The notes beneath the pieces were generated by a model, which made no database searches, was not told the DNA's origin, and saw nothing but the letters and a program-made list of their open reading frames with translations. DNA of 64,000 nt from Polynucleobacter sp. UB-Tiil-W10 (lineage in GTDB: Bacteria > Pseudomonadota > Gammaproteobacteria > Burkholderiales > Burkholderiaceae), in assembly GCF_018881605.1 (NCBI RefSeq), contig NZ_JACVPZ010000001.1, positions 186,001 through 250,000 of the forward strand, read 5' to 3'. The position numbers were made by a program, and so were the translations under genes. Below are positions 42,331 to 51,563 of the stretch, piece by piece (position 1 is the stretch's first letter; each line of letters begins with the position of its first letter).

Positions 42331-43155
42331 TTAAATTGTTAGCCACGCTAAAGTGGATTTAACCAAAGCCTCATCACCTGGCTCACTCGTAAAGACCTCA
42401 CCAAATCCAATCATCTCGGCCGCATCAGCAATATTGTGATGTGGGCATAGAGCGCTAGCAGTACTGAGGTTTTGCGTGAACTGATCTTTCATTACGTTAC
42501 CAAGATAACGCACTGCCTCTGAGGAAGTGAGCAACCAAAGAGATTTTCTGAAATCCATTTCTCGGACAAGTTGCCAAGCAGGATTATCAATATCTAACGG
42601 TATGCGACTATAGGTAGAAATTGCCTCTACAGTGGCGCCAGCCTTTATAAATGTGTCAGCCAGCCAATCGCGGCCGCCCTCACCCTTAAAGATAACTACT
42701 TTTTTATTCTGCCAATCCCATTGCAGGGATTGAAGCTCATCCCATAAGCCTTCTGAATCCCATTGTTCGTTTTTCTTTGGAATGAAGATGGGTGTTGGAT
42801 TCTCTTCCAATCCGATACCGTGATTTTTCAATGCTTGATGGCTGCTCCCGCCCATTACACCGATCGGAATAATCTTTTTAGAAAAGTCTTGCCAGTCTCG
42901 CTCCAATAAACGCATCACACTCTCGATAGCATTTGGGCTTACAAAGACGGCTAGATCAGCGTCACCAAGAACAGAGGCAATATGGTCAGCCAAGTGCTCA
43001 TCGGACTTTGGAACAATCGTTAACAAAGGTAATGAAAGTATTTCTGGCAGACTACGCTTGCCTACTCCACTCGCTTCGATCGCGCGAGTGAGGACTTCAA
43101 TCAACTGGCGTGACTGACCGCTAGGTCTCGTAACAATGATGGTCTTGGTGCTCAT
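42331..43155 (-). CDS. hemD: Uroporphyrinogen-III synthase
   Basis: 274 residues. It inverts ring D of hydroxymethylbilane and closes the macrocycle. The family is poorly conserved: seen here are the start IIVTRPSGQSRQL, VFVSPNAIESVM, and WLLTSSEAVRYLG in the second domain. It follows hemC on the same strand after 47 bases, which makes the call secure. Shine-Dalgarno CAGGG lies 11 bases before the ATG. Confidence 0.9.
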   Translation of the reverse strand: MSTKTIIVTRPSGQSRQLIEVLTRAIEASGVGKRSLPEILSLPLLTIVPKSDEHLADHIASVLGDADLAVFVSPNAIESVMRLLERDWQDFSKKIIPIGVMGGSSHQALKNHGIGLEENPTPIFIPKKNEQWDSEGLWDELQSLQWDWQNKKVVIFKGEGGRDWLADTFIKAGATVEAISTYSRIPLDIDNPAWQLVREMDFRKSLWLLTSSEAVRYLGNVMKDQFTQNLSTASALCPHHNIADAAEMIGFGEVFTSEPGDEALVKSTLAWLTI

Positions 43156-43173
43156 ACTGGTCGCAGCCCTGAA

Positions 43174-43208
43174 GTTTCGTTACTTTTTTCGTTACTTTTT
43201 TGTTACTT
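43174..43208. repeat. Three-copy 11-12 base tandem repeat over the hemC stop codon
   Basis: On the minus strand: AAGTAACAAAA, AAGTAACGAAAA, AAGTAACGAAAC. The first copy holds the hemC stop (AAG TAA); each copy carries another TAA. It lies in the hemC-hemD gap. It may vary in number by slippage. Confidence 0.8.
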
Positions 43209-44168
43209 CGGGAGCTTTGGTATTAAATCTGCAGCCCCTTGCGATAGCAAGTCCTTTGCTACTGCTAGTCCCAATGCCTCTGCATCCTCAACCGACTTTA
43301 CTGATGCGCTGCCATTCGCCAGACAGATGGCTTTACCATCGGTGCTCGCGACAAAAGAACGAATGTTCATTTGATTTTGATCCCATACTGCATGAGCAGC
43401 TAGCGGCACCTCGCATGAGCCACCCAATTGGCGAGATACCATACGCTCGGCAGAGACCGCAAACAGGGTTGGCAAATCATTTAATGGGGCAAGCCACTGC
43501 TTGATATTAGGGTGCTTGCTTAAGGTCTCAATGCCCAAGGCGCCCTGACCTGCAGCTGGCGTATAAGGATCGTATGGTAAGAATGCGCGAATGCGGGCCT
43601 CTAAACCTAAACGCTTTAAGCCAGCAGCTGCCAAAATGATTGCCTGATATTCGCCTCGATCTAACTTACCCATACGGGTATCTAAATTGCCGCGCAGTGG
43701 GTGAATCACGAGATGAGGAAATTTTGCACGTAGCACTGACTCGCGTCGCAAACTCGACGTGCCAACAATTGCTCCTACTGGAAGATCTTCAAGACTGGCG
43801 TAGTCACTAGAAACAAAAGCATCCCGCGCATCTTCTCTGGCCATGACGCAGGCAAGGTCAAAGCCCTCAGGCATCACCATTGGGACATCTTTTAGGGAGT
43901 GAACCGCCAAATCTGCACGCCCGTCCTCAAGCGCCGTTTCCAGCTCTTTTACAAAAAGACCCTTGCCACCCACTTTAGAGAGTGCCCGGTCCAAAATCTG
44001 GTCCCCCCGGGTAGTCATCCCCAAAATCTGGACATCACAGTCCGGATAGAGCTTTTTAAGGCAATCCCGGACGTGCTCCGCCTGCCACATGGCCAGGCGA
44101 CTTTCACGGGAAGCAATTACGAGGCGCTTTGGGGCTGCCGAGGAGGAGGAATTCAGGGTTTGGGACAT
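43203..44168 (-). CDS. hemC: Porphobilinogen deaminase (hydroxymethylbilane synthase)
   Basis: 321 residues. It joins four porphobilinogens to hydroxymethylbilane. Seen: [61 protein letters not shown] and the cofactor cysteine [16 protein letters not shown] at 44168 is chosen; the frame runs 25 codons further up, but homology begins here. No Shine-Dalgarno; TATTTT ends seven bases before the ATG. Divergent from argH over 43 bases. Confidence 0.95.
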   Translation of the reverse strand: MSQTLNSSSSAAPKRLVIASRESRLAMWQAEHVRDCLKKLYPDCDVQILGMTTRGDQILDRALSKVGGKGLFVKELETALEDGRADLAVHSLKDVPMVMPEGFDLACVMAREDARDAFVSSDYASLEDLPVGAIVGTSSLRRESVLRAKFPHLVIHPLRGNLDTRMGKLDRGEYQAIILAAAGLKRLGLEARIRAFLPYDPYTPAAGQGALGIETLSKHPNIKQWLAPLNDLPTLFAVSAERMVSRQLGGSCEVPLAAHAVWDQNQMNIRSFVASTDGKAICLANGSASVKSVEDAEALGLAVAKDLLSQGAADLIPKLPK

Positions 44169-44199
44169 AACATTTAAAATAATCAAAGACCTACACCAA

Positions 44200-44205
44200 T
44201 ATACT
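44200..44205 (+). promoter_or_regulatory. -10 element of argH, leaderless start
   Basis: TATACT ends six bases before ATG at 44212, placing transcription start on the A of ATG. No Shine-Dalgarno; the -35 is poor. Confidence 0.55.
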
Positions 44206-44211
44206 GTGTTT

Positions 44212-45630
44212 ATGAGCTCATCAAATAATTCCTTAGCCAACAAAGCCCAAGCTTGGTCGGCGCGTTTTGCCGAACCCGTCGACGAACTTGTTCAGCGTTA
44301 TACCGCCTCTATTGGCTTTGATCAACGCTTTGCAATGGTCGATATTGCCGGCTCCCTGGCTCATGCCGAGATGCTGGCCACTCAAAAGATTATTAGCACT
44401 CAAGATTTCGCTGATATTCAAAAAGGAATGGCGCAAATTAAGAGCGAAATTGAGTCCGGTCAATTTAATTGGCAACTTGCTCTCGAGGATGTTCACCTCA
44501 ATATCGAAGCTCGCCTTACCGAATTAGTTGGCGATGCTGGCAAACGTTTACATACTGGTCGCTCACGCAACGACCAAGTGGCAACGGATTTGCGCCTGTG
44601 GTTGCGTGGCAGCGTTGATGACATTGCAATCACCCTGAAATCTTTGCGCAGCGCTTTATTAGATCTAGCAGAGAAACATGCATCGACCATCATGCCTGGT
44701 CACACCCATTTGCAAGTAGCACAGCCCATTACTTTTGGTCATCACCTGATGGCCTACTATGAAATGTTTAGCCGTGATGCAAGTCGCTTGGCAGATTTGC
44801 GTGCTCGCTTTAATCGCCTCCCTTTGGGTGCAGCTGCATTGGCTGGAACAACCTACCCCATTGATCGCGAACAAGTTGCAAAGACTCTTGGTTTTGATGG
44901 CATCTGCAATAACTCCTTAGACGCCGTATCTGATCGCGACTTTGCCATTGAGTTCTGTGCCTTTGCGTCCATCTTGATGATGCACGTTTCACGCCTATCG
45001 GAAGAACTCATCCTGTGGCTGAGCCCCCGGTTTGGCTTTATTGATCTGCCGGATCGCTTCTGCACTGGTAGCTCGATCATGCCGCAAAAGAAAAATCCGG
45101 ATGTCCCAGAATTGGCTCGCGGCAAGACTGGCCGAGTCTATGGAGACTTGATATCTTTACTGACTCTCATGAAGGGTCAGCCACTGGCTTACAACAAAGA
45201 TAATCAAGAAGATAAAGAACCTCTATTTGATGCAGTAGACACAGTTCAAGATACCTTGCGTATTTTTTCTGACATGGTCCCACATGTTGAAGTGAAAGCC
45301 GAGATCATGAAGAAGGCTGCTGAAGAAGGTTTTGCAACAGCAACTGACTTGGCCGACTACTTAGTGAAAAAAGGTTTGGCCTTCCGTGATGCCCATGAGG
45401 CCGTAGCACATGCAGTTAAGGCTTGTGTTGGTAGAAACTGCATGTTGACGGATTTAAGTCTCTCTGAGCTTCGCTTTGCTTGCGGCTTAGATAACCGCCC
45501 TGAACTCATTAGTGATGATGTGTTTGCGTTGCTCACCGTTGATGGCTCAGTTCAATCACGCCAGCATGCTGGTGGCACAGCTCCAGCCCAGGTCCTCGCT
45601 GCTATCAAACGGGGTCGCGCAGACCTTTAA
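44212..45630 (+). CDS. argH: Argininosuccinate lyase
   Basis: 472 residues; splits argininosuccinate to arginine and fumarate. Seen: [36 protein letters not shown] and the signature [18 protein letters not shown] at 44212 is used: the sequence [15 protein letters not shown] fits family starts and an upstream frame from 44089 would run inside hemC. Arginine from this step also feeds cyanophycin. Followed after five bases by TRAP permease genes. Confidence 0.96.
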   Translation: MSSSNNSLANKAQAWSARFAEPVDELVQRYTASIGFDQRFAMVDIAGSLAHAEMLATQKIISTQDFADIQKGMAQIKSEIESGQFNWQLALEDVHLNIEARLTELVGDAGKRLHTGRSRNDQVATDLRLWLRGSVDDIAITLKSLRSALLDLAEKHASTIMPGHTHLQVAQPITFGHHLMAYYEMFSRDASRLADLRARFNRLPLGAAALAGTTYPIDREQVAKTLGFDGICNNSLDAVSDRDFAIEFCAFASILMMHVSRLSEELILWLSPRFGFIDLPDRFCTGSSIMPQKKNPDVPELARGKTGRVYGDLISLLTLMKGQPLAYNKDNQEDKEPLFDAVDTVQDTLRIFSDMVPHVEVKAEIMKKAAEEGFATATDLADYLVKKGLAFRDAHEAVAHAVKACVGRNCMLTDLSLSELRFACGLDNRPELISDDVFALLTVDGSVQSRQHAGGTAPAQVLAAIKRGRADL

Positions 45631-45635
45631 AGCGA

Positions 45636-46187
45636 ATGGGGTTTTGGTCCAAACTCTCTGCAGGCATTGATTACGTAAATCAGCTTTTCGGTAAAGCGGC
45701 CAGCATGATGATTTTGCTGTCCTGTTTCGTATCGGCACTCAATGCCCTGCTTCGTTACGGATTGGATGTCAGTAACAACTGGCCACTAGAACTTCAGTGG
45801 TATCTCTTTGCTGCTGCAGTAATGCTCGGAGCCTCGTACACCCTAAAACGCAATGAGCACGTTCGCGTAGATTTAATTTATTCCCAGCTTTCTGATCGCG
45901 GGCGATTGTGGGTTGATCTCTTTGGCTTAATTTTCTTTTTAATGCCAGCCTGTATTTTATTCACATGGCTCTCTTGGGCCACCCTGTTTTATCCATCATG
46001 GTTAGTCATGGAGCATTCATTAAATTCTGGTGGCCTGGCGCGCTATCCAATTAAGTTTGTGGTTCCGCTTGGCTTCTTCATGCTCACCCTACAGGGTCTC
46101 TCAGAAATTATTAAACGTATCGGCGCCCTAAAGGGTAATGTGATTTTGCCTGCCGAAGACCTTCACTACGAAAAGCCAACACAATGA
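45636..46187 (+). CDS. TRAP transporter small permease (DctQ-type)
   Basis: 183 residues and four membrane helices (about 20-40, 55-75, 95-115, 135-155), with the family motif NWPLELQWYLFAAAVMLGASYTLKRNEHVRVDLIY. It forms the transporter with the large permease. It starts five bases after argH and overlaps the large permease by four bases (ATGA). No Shine-Dalgarno of strength; probably translated from the argH transcript. Confidence 0.92.
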   Translation: MGFWSKLSAGIDYVNQLFGKAASMMILLSCFVSALNALLRYGLDVSNNWPLELQWYLFAAAVMLGASYTLKRNEHVRVDLIYSQLSDRGRLWVDLFGLIFFLMPACILFTWLSWATLFYPSWLVMEHSLNSGGLARYPIKFVVPLGFFMLTLQGLSEIIKRIGALKGNVILPAEDLHYEKPTQ

Positions 46188-47716
46188 TTCCATTGGAGTG
46201 GATGCCGCCCTTAATGTTTGCTGGGCTCATTGTATTTATGTTGATCGGCTTTCCGGTCGCCTTCTCACTCATGGCTGCTGGTTTATTTTTCTCAGGAATT
46301 GCCATCAGCGAAGGTTTCTTTGGTATTGCATTTTTGCAAGCAATTCCGCAACGTATTTTTGGCAGCGTACTTGCGAATGATTTACTACTTGCTATTCCTT
46401 TCTTCACTTTCATGGGTGCCATCCTTGAACGTTGCGGTCTTGCCGAAGAAATGCTGGACTCCATGGGACAACTTTTTGGGCGCGTGCGTGGCGGTCTTGG
46501 ATACTCTGTCATCATCGTCGGATTTATTTTGGGTGCCATCACAGGGACTGTGGCCGCCCAAGTCATTGCTATGGCGATGATTTCTTTACCGGTGATGATG
46601 CGTTACGGCTACAACATGCGCTACGCTACGGGCGTTTTAGCCGCCTCTGGCACGATTACCCAGCTAGTGCCGCCATCCTTAGTTCTCATCGTTCTTGCAG
46701 ACCAACTCAAGACCCAAAGCGGTAGCGCTGATGTCGGAAGTATGTATCTTGGAGCATGGGGTCCATCGCTGTTGCAGATCGCCCTTTTTGCTCTCTACAC
46801 ATTCTTCTTGAGTCGTGTTCGTCCAGACTATTTACCGCCATTGCCAGCAAGCGATCTCACGCTAAAGGGCTGGGCGCTTTGGAAAAAATGTCTTTTGGGG
46901 ATTATTCCATCAGCCGTACTCATCTTTCTAGTACTCGGCACCATCATGACTGGCATTGCTACTCCCACAGAATCTGGCGCAATGGGCGCGATAGGGGCTT
47001 TATTGCTTGCTTGGTTACGCCGAGCCAGCATCCCTAATCTCAAGGGCTTAATACAAGAGGCTTATCAAAACACGATGCGCATTACAGCCATGGTGGTTTT
47101 TATTCTCATTGGATCTACCTGCTTCTCGGTAGTATTTCAAGGGGTAGACGGCGGCTTCTGGGTTGAGGAACTCTTTTCCAATCTTCCTGGCGGCTGGATT
47201 GGCTTTCTGATTATTGTTAATTTATTTGTATTCTTTCTGGCCTTCTTCTTAGACTTTTTTGAAATTGCCTTCATTGTTGTGCCGATGTTGGCACCAGTTG
47301 CCGTCAAGCTACTGTCCCCAGTATTACTAGATTCCATGAATGGCAATCCTCAAGCAGCAGCCAGTGCCGCGCTAGTTTGGTTTGGCGTCATGCTCTGCGT
47401 GAATATGCAGACCTCCTTTATGCATCCTCCATTTGGATTTGCTCTCTTCTACCTTAGAGGAGTGGCACCCAAGGAAGTGAAAAGCAGTGATATCTATTGG
47501 GGTGCACTACCTTGGGTGGGCTTGCAGTTGATCATGGTGGTTTTGGTAATGACCTTCCCGGCTTTAGTAACGACTTTGCTGGACAAACCTGCGGCAGTGG
47601 CAGAAAGTCAGGACTTTAATTTCACTGGTGGCGATACTAACAAGCCAGATTCACCTTCAAGCAAGGTTGATGAGGATGCTCCAGTCACTTTTCAATTGGA
47701 TAGGCCGGTTAAATAA
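46184..47716 (+). CDS. TRAP transporter large permease (DctM-type)
   Basis: 510 residues, about 12-13 membrane helices. Seen: LIGFPVAFSLMAAGLFF, FFTFMGAILERCGLAEEML, GAITGTVAAQVIAMAMISLPVMMRYGYN, ATGVLAASGTITQLVPPSLVLIVL. A hydrophilic C-terminal extension of about 45 residues (NFTGGDTNKPDSPSSKVDEDAP) is unusual. It uses a Na+ or H+ gradient with a periplasmic binding protein, DctP type, to import organic acids. No binding-protein gene is adjacent; the next gene is on the other strand. Confidence 0.93.
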   Translation: MIPLEWMPPLMFAGLIVFMLIGFPVAFSLMAAGLFFSGIAISEGFFGIAFLQAIPQRIFGSVLANDLLLAIPFFTFMGAILERCGLAEEMLDSMGQLFGRVRGGLGYSVIIVGFILGAITGTVAAQVIAMAMISLPVMMRYGYNMRYATGVLAASGTITQLVPPSLVLIVLADQLKTQSGSADVGSMYLGAWGPSLLQIALFALYTFFLSRVRPDYLPPLPASDLTLKGWALWKKCLLGIIPSAVLIFLVLGTIMTGIATPTESGAMGAIGALLLAWLRRASIPNLKGLIQEAYQNTMRITAMVVFILIGSTCFSVVFQGVDGGFWVEELFSNLPGGWIGFLIIVNLFVFFLAFFLDFFEIAFIVVPMLAPVAVKLLSPVLLDSMNGNPQAAASAALVWFGVMLCVNMQTSFMHPPFGFALFYLRGVAPKEVKSSDIYWGALPWVGLQLIMVVLVMTFPALVTTLLDKPAAVAESQDFNFTGGDTNKPDSPSSKVDEDAPVTFQLDRPVK

Positions 47717-47747
47717 AAAATGCTCCACAGTTGTAGAGCATTTTTTA
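47715..47747. terminator. Bidirectional terminator between dctM and decarboxylase gene
   Basis: AAAAAATGCTC / GAGCATTTTTT with extra inner pairs, between convergent genes. Confidence 0.9.
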
Positions 47748-47765
47748 TGTACGTCTGTTAAATAT

Positions 47766-50033
47766 TTAAAGCGTGATATCTCGCTCTTGTCTGACACAAT
47801 CCACGTAATACTCGCTCTTACCATCAACACTAGTTTTTACAAGCCCGTGGATATCAGTCTCAAATCCAGGAAACTTCTCATTAAAGTCTCTAGCGAAGTA
47901 GAGATAGTCGATGATGCGTTTGTTAAAGCGCTCGCCCGGAATTAGCAGAGGGATGCCTGGAGGATATGGGGTAACCAACATTGCAGTCACGCGCCCCTCA
48001 AGCTCATCCAGTGGCACGCGATCGACTTCTTTGTGCGCCATCTTCGCCCAAGCCTCTGAAGGCATCATGGCAGGAACCATATCCGAGGTATACATCTCAG
48101 TAGTCATACGCGCTACATCGCGGCCCTTATAGAACTCATGGATTTGCTGGCATATATCTTTTAAGCCTACGCGCTCATAGCGCGGATGCTTAGCAACAAA
48201 CTCGGGCAACACTTTCCATAACGGGGCATTTTTATCAAAGTGGTCCTTGAACTGCTGTAACTCGGTTACCAGCGTATTCCATCGGCCCTTAGTAATGCCG
48301 ATCGTAAACATGATGAAGAAGGAATATAGACCACACTTCTCAACAATAACTCCGTGTTCTGCAAGATACTTAGTCACGATGCTGGCCGGAATACCCATGG
48401 AGCCAAAATTACCTTCAATATCCAAGCCAGGGGTAACCACAGTCGCCTTAATTGGGTCGAGCATATTGAAGTCTTTAGCCAGTTTGCCAAAGTCATGCCA
48501 GGCTGCAGATGGCTCCAAAATCCAATCAGAGCGTTCGCCAATACCCTCTTCAGCTAAATGATCTGGGCCCCAAACCTTAAACCACCAATCTGCACCAAAC
48601 TTATCATCTACTTCCCGCATAGCACGGCGGAAGTCCATCGCTTCGGCAATAGATTCTTCAACCAAGGTTGTGCCACCAGGAGATTCCATCATGGCAGCCG
48701 AGACATCACAAGAGGCAATAATTGCGTACTGTGGGCTGGTAGAGGTATGCATCAAATAAGCTTCATTGAAACAATCACGGTCGAGCTTGGTATCTTCCGC
48801 ATCCTGCACCAAAACTTGCGAGGCTTGAGATAAACCAGCCAATAACTTATGGGTTGACTGGGTAGCAAACATCAAACTTTTCTTAGTCCGCTTGCGATCC
48901 GAACCAATTGCATGCATGTCTTTATAGAAAGGATGGAAGGCAGCATGTGGCAACCAAGCCTCATCAAAATGTAATGAGTCTACTTTGCCATCCAACATCT
49001 CTTTAATCATCTCAACGTTGTAAACGATGCCGTCATATGTACTTTGCGTCAATGTCATCACACGGGGCACGACATTCTTGTCTTTAATGAATGGATTAGC
49101 ATCAATTTTTTTCTTGATGTTTTTCCACTCAAACTCTTCTTTAGGAATCGGGCCAATAATGCCCAAGTGATTTCGGGTCGGCATTAAGAAAATAGGAATC
49201 GCGCCCATCATGGTGATGGAATGAATAACAGACTTGTGACAATTTCGATCAACCAAAACAACATCGCCAGGAGCTACGGTAGAGTGCCAAACAATCTTAT
49301 TAGATGTGGATGTGCCATTGGTTACAAAGAACAAATGGTCGGCGTTAAAGATGCGAGCAGCATTACGCTCACTCTGTAACACTGGGCCGGTATGGTCCAA
49401 GAGTTGACCTAATTCCTCAACAGCATTGCAAACGTCGGCGCGAAGCATATTTTCACCAAAGAATTGGTGGAACATTCGGCCTACCGGACTCTTTAAAAAG
49501 GCTACACCACCGGAATGGCCTGGGCAATGCCAAGAGTAAGAGCCTTCAGAGGCGTAATTCGTTAAGGCGCGGAAAAATGGGGGTGCTAGAGAATCTAAAT
49601 ACACTTTAGCTTCACGAATAATGTGACGTGCCACAAACTCTGGAGTGTCTTCATTCATATGAATGAAGCCATGCAGCTCACGCAAGATGTCATTCGGCAT
49701 GTGACGAGAGGTGCGAGTCTCACCATACAAGAAGATCGGAATATCTTCATTGCGCTTGCGCACCTCAGTAATAAATGCACGTAAGTTATTTAATGCTGGA
49801 AGATCGTTGTCTTCAGAGTCAGAATCAAATTCTTCATCATCAATCGAAACAATGAAAGTAGATGCGCGTGAAGCTTGCTGAGCAAAAGACGTGAGGTCGC
49901 CATAGCTAGTTAAGCCAATGACTTCCATACCTTCATTCTCAATAGCCTCTGCTAGGTCACGAATTCCCGAGCCAGAAATATTTTCGGAACGAAAATCCTC
50001 ATCAATAATGATGATTGGGAAACGAAATTTCAT
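47766..50033 (-). CDS. Orn/Lys/Arg decarboxylase, PLP fold type I
   Basis: 755 residues, matching the inducible-type arginine/lysine/ornithine decarboxylases. An N-terminal wing domain (FPIIIIDEDFRSEN) leads to the PLP domain: SWHCPGHSGGVAF, VTNGTSTSNKIV, LHFDEAWLPHAAFHP and the Schiff-base lysine in TQSTHKLLAGLSQAS (near residue 396). The C-terminal domain ends with GIPLLIPGERF. It makes agmatine, cadaverine or putrescine; which one is not decided by sequence. Its start overlaps the K+ channel gene by four bases. Confidence 0.9.
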   Translation of the reverse strand: MKFRFPIIIIDEDFRSENISGSGIRDLAEAIENEGMEVIGLTSYGDLTSFAQQASRASTFIVSIDDEEFDSDSEDNDLPALNNLRAFITEVRKRNEDIPIFLYGETRTSRHMPNDILRELHGFIHMNEDTPEFVARHIIREAKVYLDSLAPPFFRALTNYASEGSYSWHCPGHSGGVAFLKSPVGRMFHQFFGENMLRADVCNAVEELGQLLDHTGPVLQSERNAARIFNADHLFFVTNGTSTSNKIVWHSTVAPGDVVLVDRNCHKSVIHSITMMGAIPIFLMPTRNHLGIIGPIPKEEFEWKNIKKKIDANPFIKDKNVVPRVMTLTQSTYDGIVYNVEMIKEMLDGKVDSLHFDEAWLPHAAFHPFYKDMHAIGSDRKRTKKSLMFATQSTHKLLAGLSQASQVLVQDAEDTKLDRDCFNEAYLMHTSTSPQYAIIASCDVSAAMMESPGGTTLVEESIAEAMDFRRAMREVDDKFGADWWFKVWGPDHLAEEGIGERSDWILEPSAAWHDFGKLAKDFNMLDPIKATVVTPGLDIEGNFGSMGIPASIVTKYLAEHGVIVEKCGLYSFFIMFTIGITKGRWNTLVTELQQFKDHFDKNAPLWKVLPEFVAKHPRYERVGLKDICQQIHEFYKGRDVARMTTEMYTSDMVPAMMPSEAWAKMAHKEVDRVPLDELEGRVTAMLVTPYPPGIPLLIPGERFNKRIIDYLYFARDFNEKFPGFETDIHGLVKTSVDGKSEYYVDCVRQERDITL

Positions 50034-50944
50034 AAAAACTCCCCTACTAATTTATCCGATGTACTCGGAATCCACTTATCAAAATTGGTGAGATCAATAA
50101 CCCGACCACCATCTGGCAAAACTGAAACTATATCGACGAAGGTCGCATTTTGCTGCACATTTCTAGGCAAGTAAACATGGCGTGCGTAAACTTGATTGGC
50201 CAAGCTCTCGTGGTATCCCGTAAAAGTAATTAGCAAATGCCACTGTTGCTCCACGGCAGTCTTACCTAGGAAGTCTTTTAGGGCGCTATTCTCATCCACG
50301 CTATGCATCGCCGTCCAAGTCAATGAAAAGACCGGACTTTCAGAGCGGTGCAACTGCAACTCCACTGAGCGGCGATAACGCTCACCTTCACTAGTCATAC
50401 TTTCAGCAATCAACCATAGCCGCAATTGCGCCTCAACAATATGAGAGCTACGATCATTGGCCACGCGAAACTTAAATGTTTTTATGCCGTTGTGATTACC
50501 AACCACGGCCACTTTAGAGAAACGGACGCCTGCTGTAGGTCTTGTAAATCGTGCAAATGCTAATCCAGTAGTTAAGGCTGAGTAAACAATTCCGAAAAAA
50601 GCTTCAAATGTCACAATCGCATTGGGCCAATTACCATTGGGGGTCATACGGCCATAGCCGATGGTGGCCATGGTTTGAACACTGAAGAAAAAGACATCCA
50701 ATAAGGATCCTGGCTGAGCATGGCTAATTGCTCCATCGCCACATGCCAAATAGGCTATAGCAAATAAGAGATTGGTACCTAAATAAACTAAAACTACCAG
50801 GAATAAAAAGCTGGTCCAGCTAGCGCCCAATAACCAATGGTAGAAATTATTCTCAGGACGCTCCATCTCTGAGCGCGAGAGTGTGGCGCGATATTCTTCA
50901 AGATTAATCCGTGCTGGACGGCGATTAAACAAAGCTTTACGCAC
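50030..50944 (-). CDS. Inward-rectifier potassium channel (KirBac type)
   Basis: 304 residues. Two membrane helices flank a pore helix with the K+ filter TIGYG (94-98) in QTMATIGYGRMTPNG. The C-terminal two-thirds is the cytoplasmic Kir beta-sandwich (RFSKVAVVGNHNGIKTFKFRVANDRSSHIVEAQLRL). The start is GTG at 50944, 12 bases after the dcd stop. Its end overlaps the decarboxylase start, so the two are translationally coupled, a pairing that suggests K+ balance and polyamines are linked. Confidence 0.93.
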   Translation of the reverse strand: MRKALFNRRPARINLEEYRATLSRSEMERPENNFYHWLLGASWTSFLFLVVLVYLGTNLLFAIAYLACGDGAISHAQPGSLLDVFFFSVQTMATIGYGRMTPNGNWPNAIVTFEAFFGIVYSALTTGLAFARFTRPTAGVRFSKVAVVGNHNGIKTFKFRVANDRSSHIVEAQLRLWLIAESMTSEGERYRRSVELQLHRSESPVFSLTWTAMHSVDENSALKDFLGKTAVEQQWHLLITFTGYHESLANQVYARHVYLPRNVQQNATFVDIVSVLPDGGRVIDLTNFDKWIPSTSDKLVGEFL

Positions 50945-50956
50945 TGCCGTTATGGC

Positions 50957-51523
50957 TTAGGTCTTTGGCAGGGTAACGCCCCGCTGACCTTGATACTTAC
51001 CACCGCGATCTTTATAAGATGTTCCACAAACTTCATCGCTCTCGAAGAAGAGCACTTGTGCACAACCTTCGCCTGCATAAATCTTGGCAGGTAATGGTGT
51101 CGTGTTTGAGAACTCTAAAGTGACATAACCTTCCCACTCAGGCTCGAATGGAGTCACGTTCACAATAATTCCACAACGGGCATAAGTGCTCTTGCCAACG
51201 CAAACAGTTAATACACTGCGCGGAATCTTGAAGTACTCGACCGTTCTTGCTAATGCAAAAGAATTTGGCGGGATGATGCAAACGTCACCCTTGAAGTCGA
51301 CGAACGATTGTTCGTCAAAGTTCTTCGGATCAACGATGGTGCTATTGATATTGGTAAAGATCTTGAATTCGTCTGCACAACGAATGTCATAGCCATAGCT
51401 TGAAGTACCATAACTTACGATTTTGTTGCCGTCGGCATCTTGGCGAACTTGCCCAGGTTCAAATGGGCTGATCATGCCTTGCTCGCCCATGCGGCGGATC
51501 CAGTGGTCTGATTTAATAGTCAT
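50957..51523 (-). CDS. dcd: dCTP deaminase
   Basis: 188 residues. It deaminates dCTP to dUTP for thymidylate synthesis. Seen: [82 protein letters not shown] with catalytic glutamate. First gene of a dcd-Kir-decarboxylase run. No Shine-Dalgarno; leaderless start proposed. Confidence 0.97.
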   Translation of the reverse strand: MTIKSDHWIRRMGEQGMISPFEPGQVRQDADGNKIVSYGTSSYGYDIRCADEFKIFTNINSTIVDPKNFDEQSFVDFKGDVCIIPPNSFALARTVEYFKIPRSVLTVCVGKSTYARCGIIVNVTPFEPEWEGYVTLEFSNTTPLPAKIYAGEGCAQVLFFESDEVCGTSYKDRGGKYQGQRGVTLPKT

Positions 51524-51529
51524 GGGCGA

Positions 51530-51558
51530 ATTGTAAAACCTTCGCCCTCACCTGCCCA
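51530..51558 (-). promoter_or_regulatory. Promoter of dcd, leaderless start
   Basis: Minus-strand TGGGCA (51553-51558), 17-base spacer, TACAAT (51530-51535), then six bases to the ATG. Transcription would start on the A of ATG. Confidence 0.6.
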
Positions 51559-51563
51559 TGAAT

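Noticed and set aside
44089-44211. Longer N-terminus for argH
   Set aside because: It would overlap hemC and adds a sequence unlike any argininosuccinate lyase; ATG at 44212 fits family starts.
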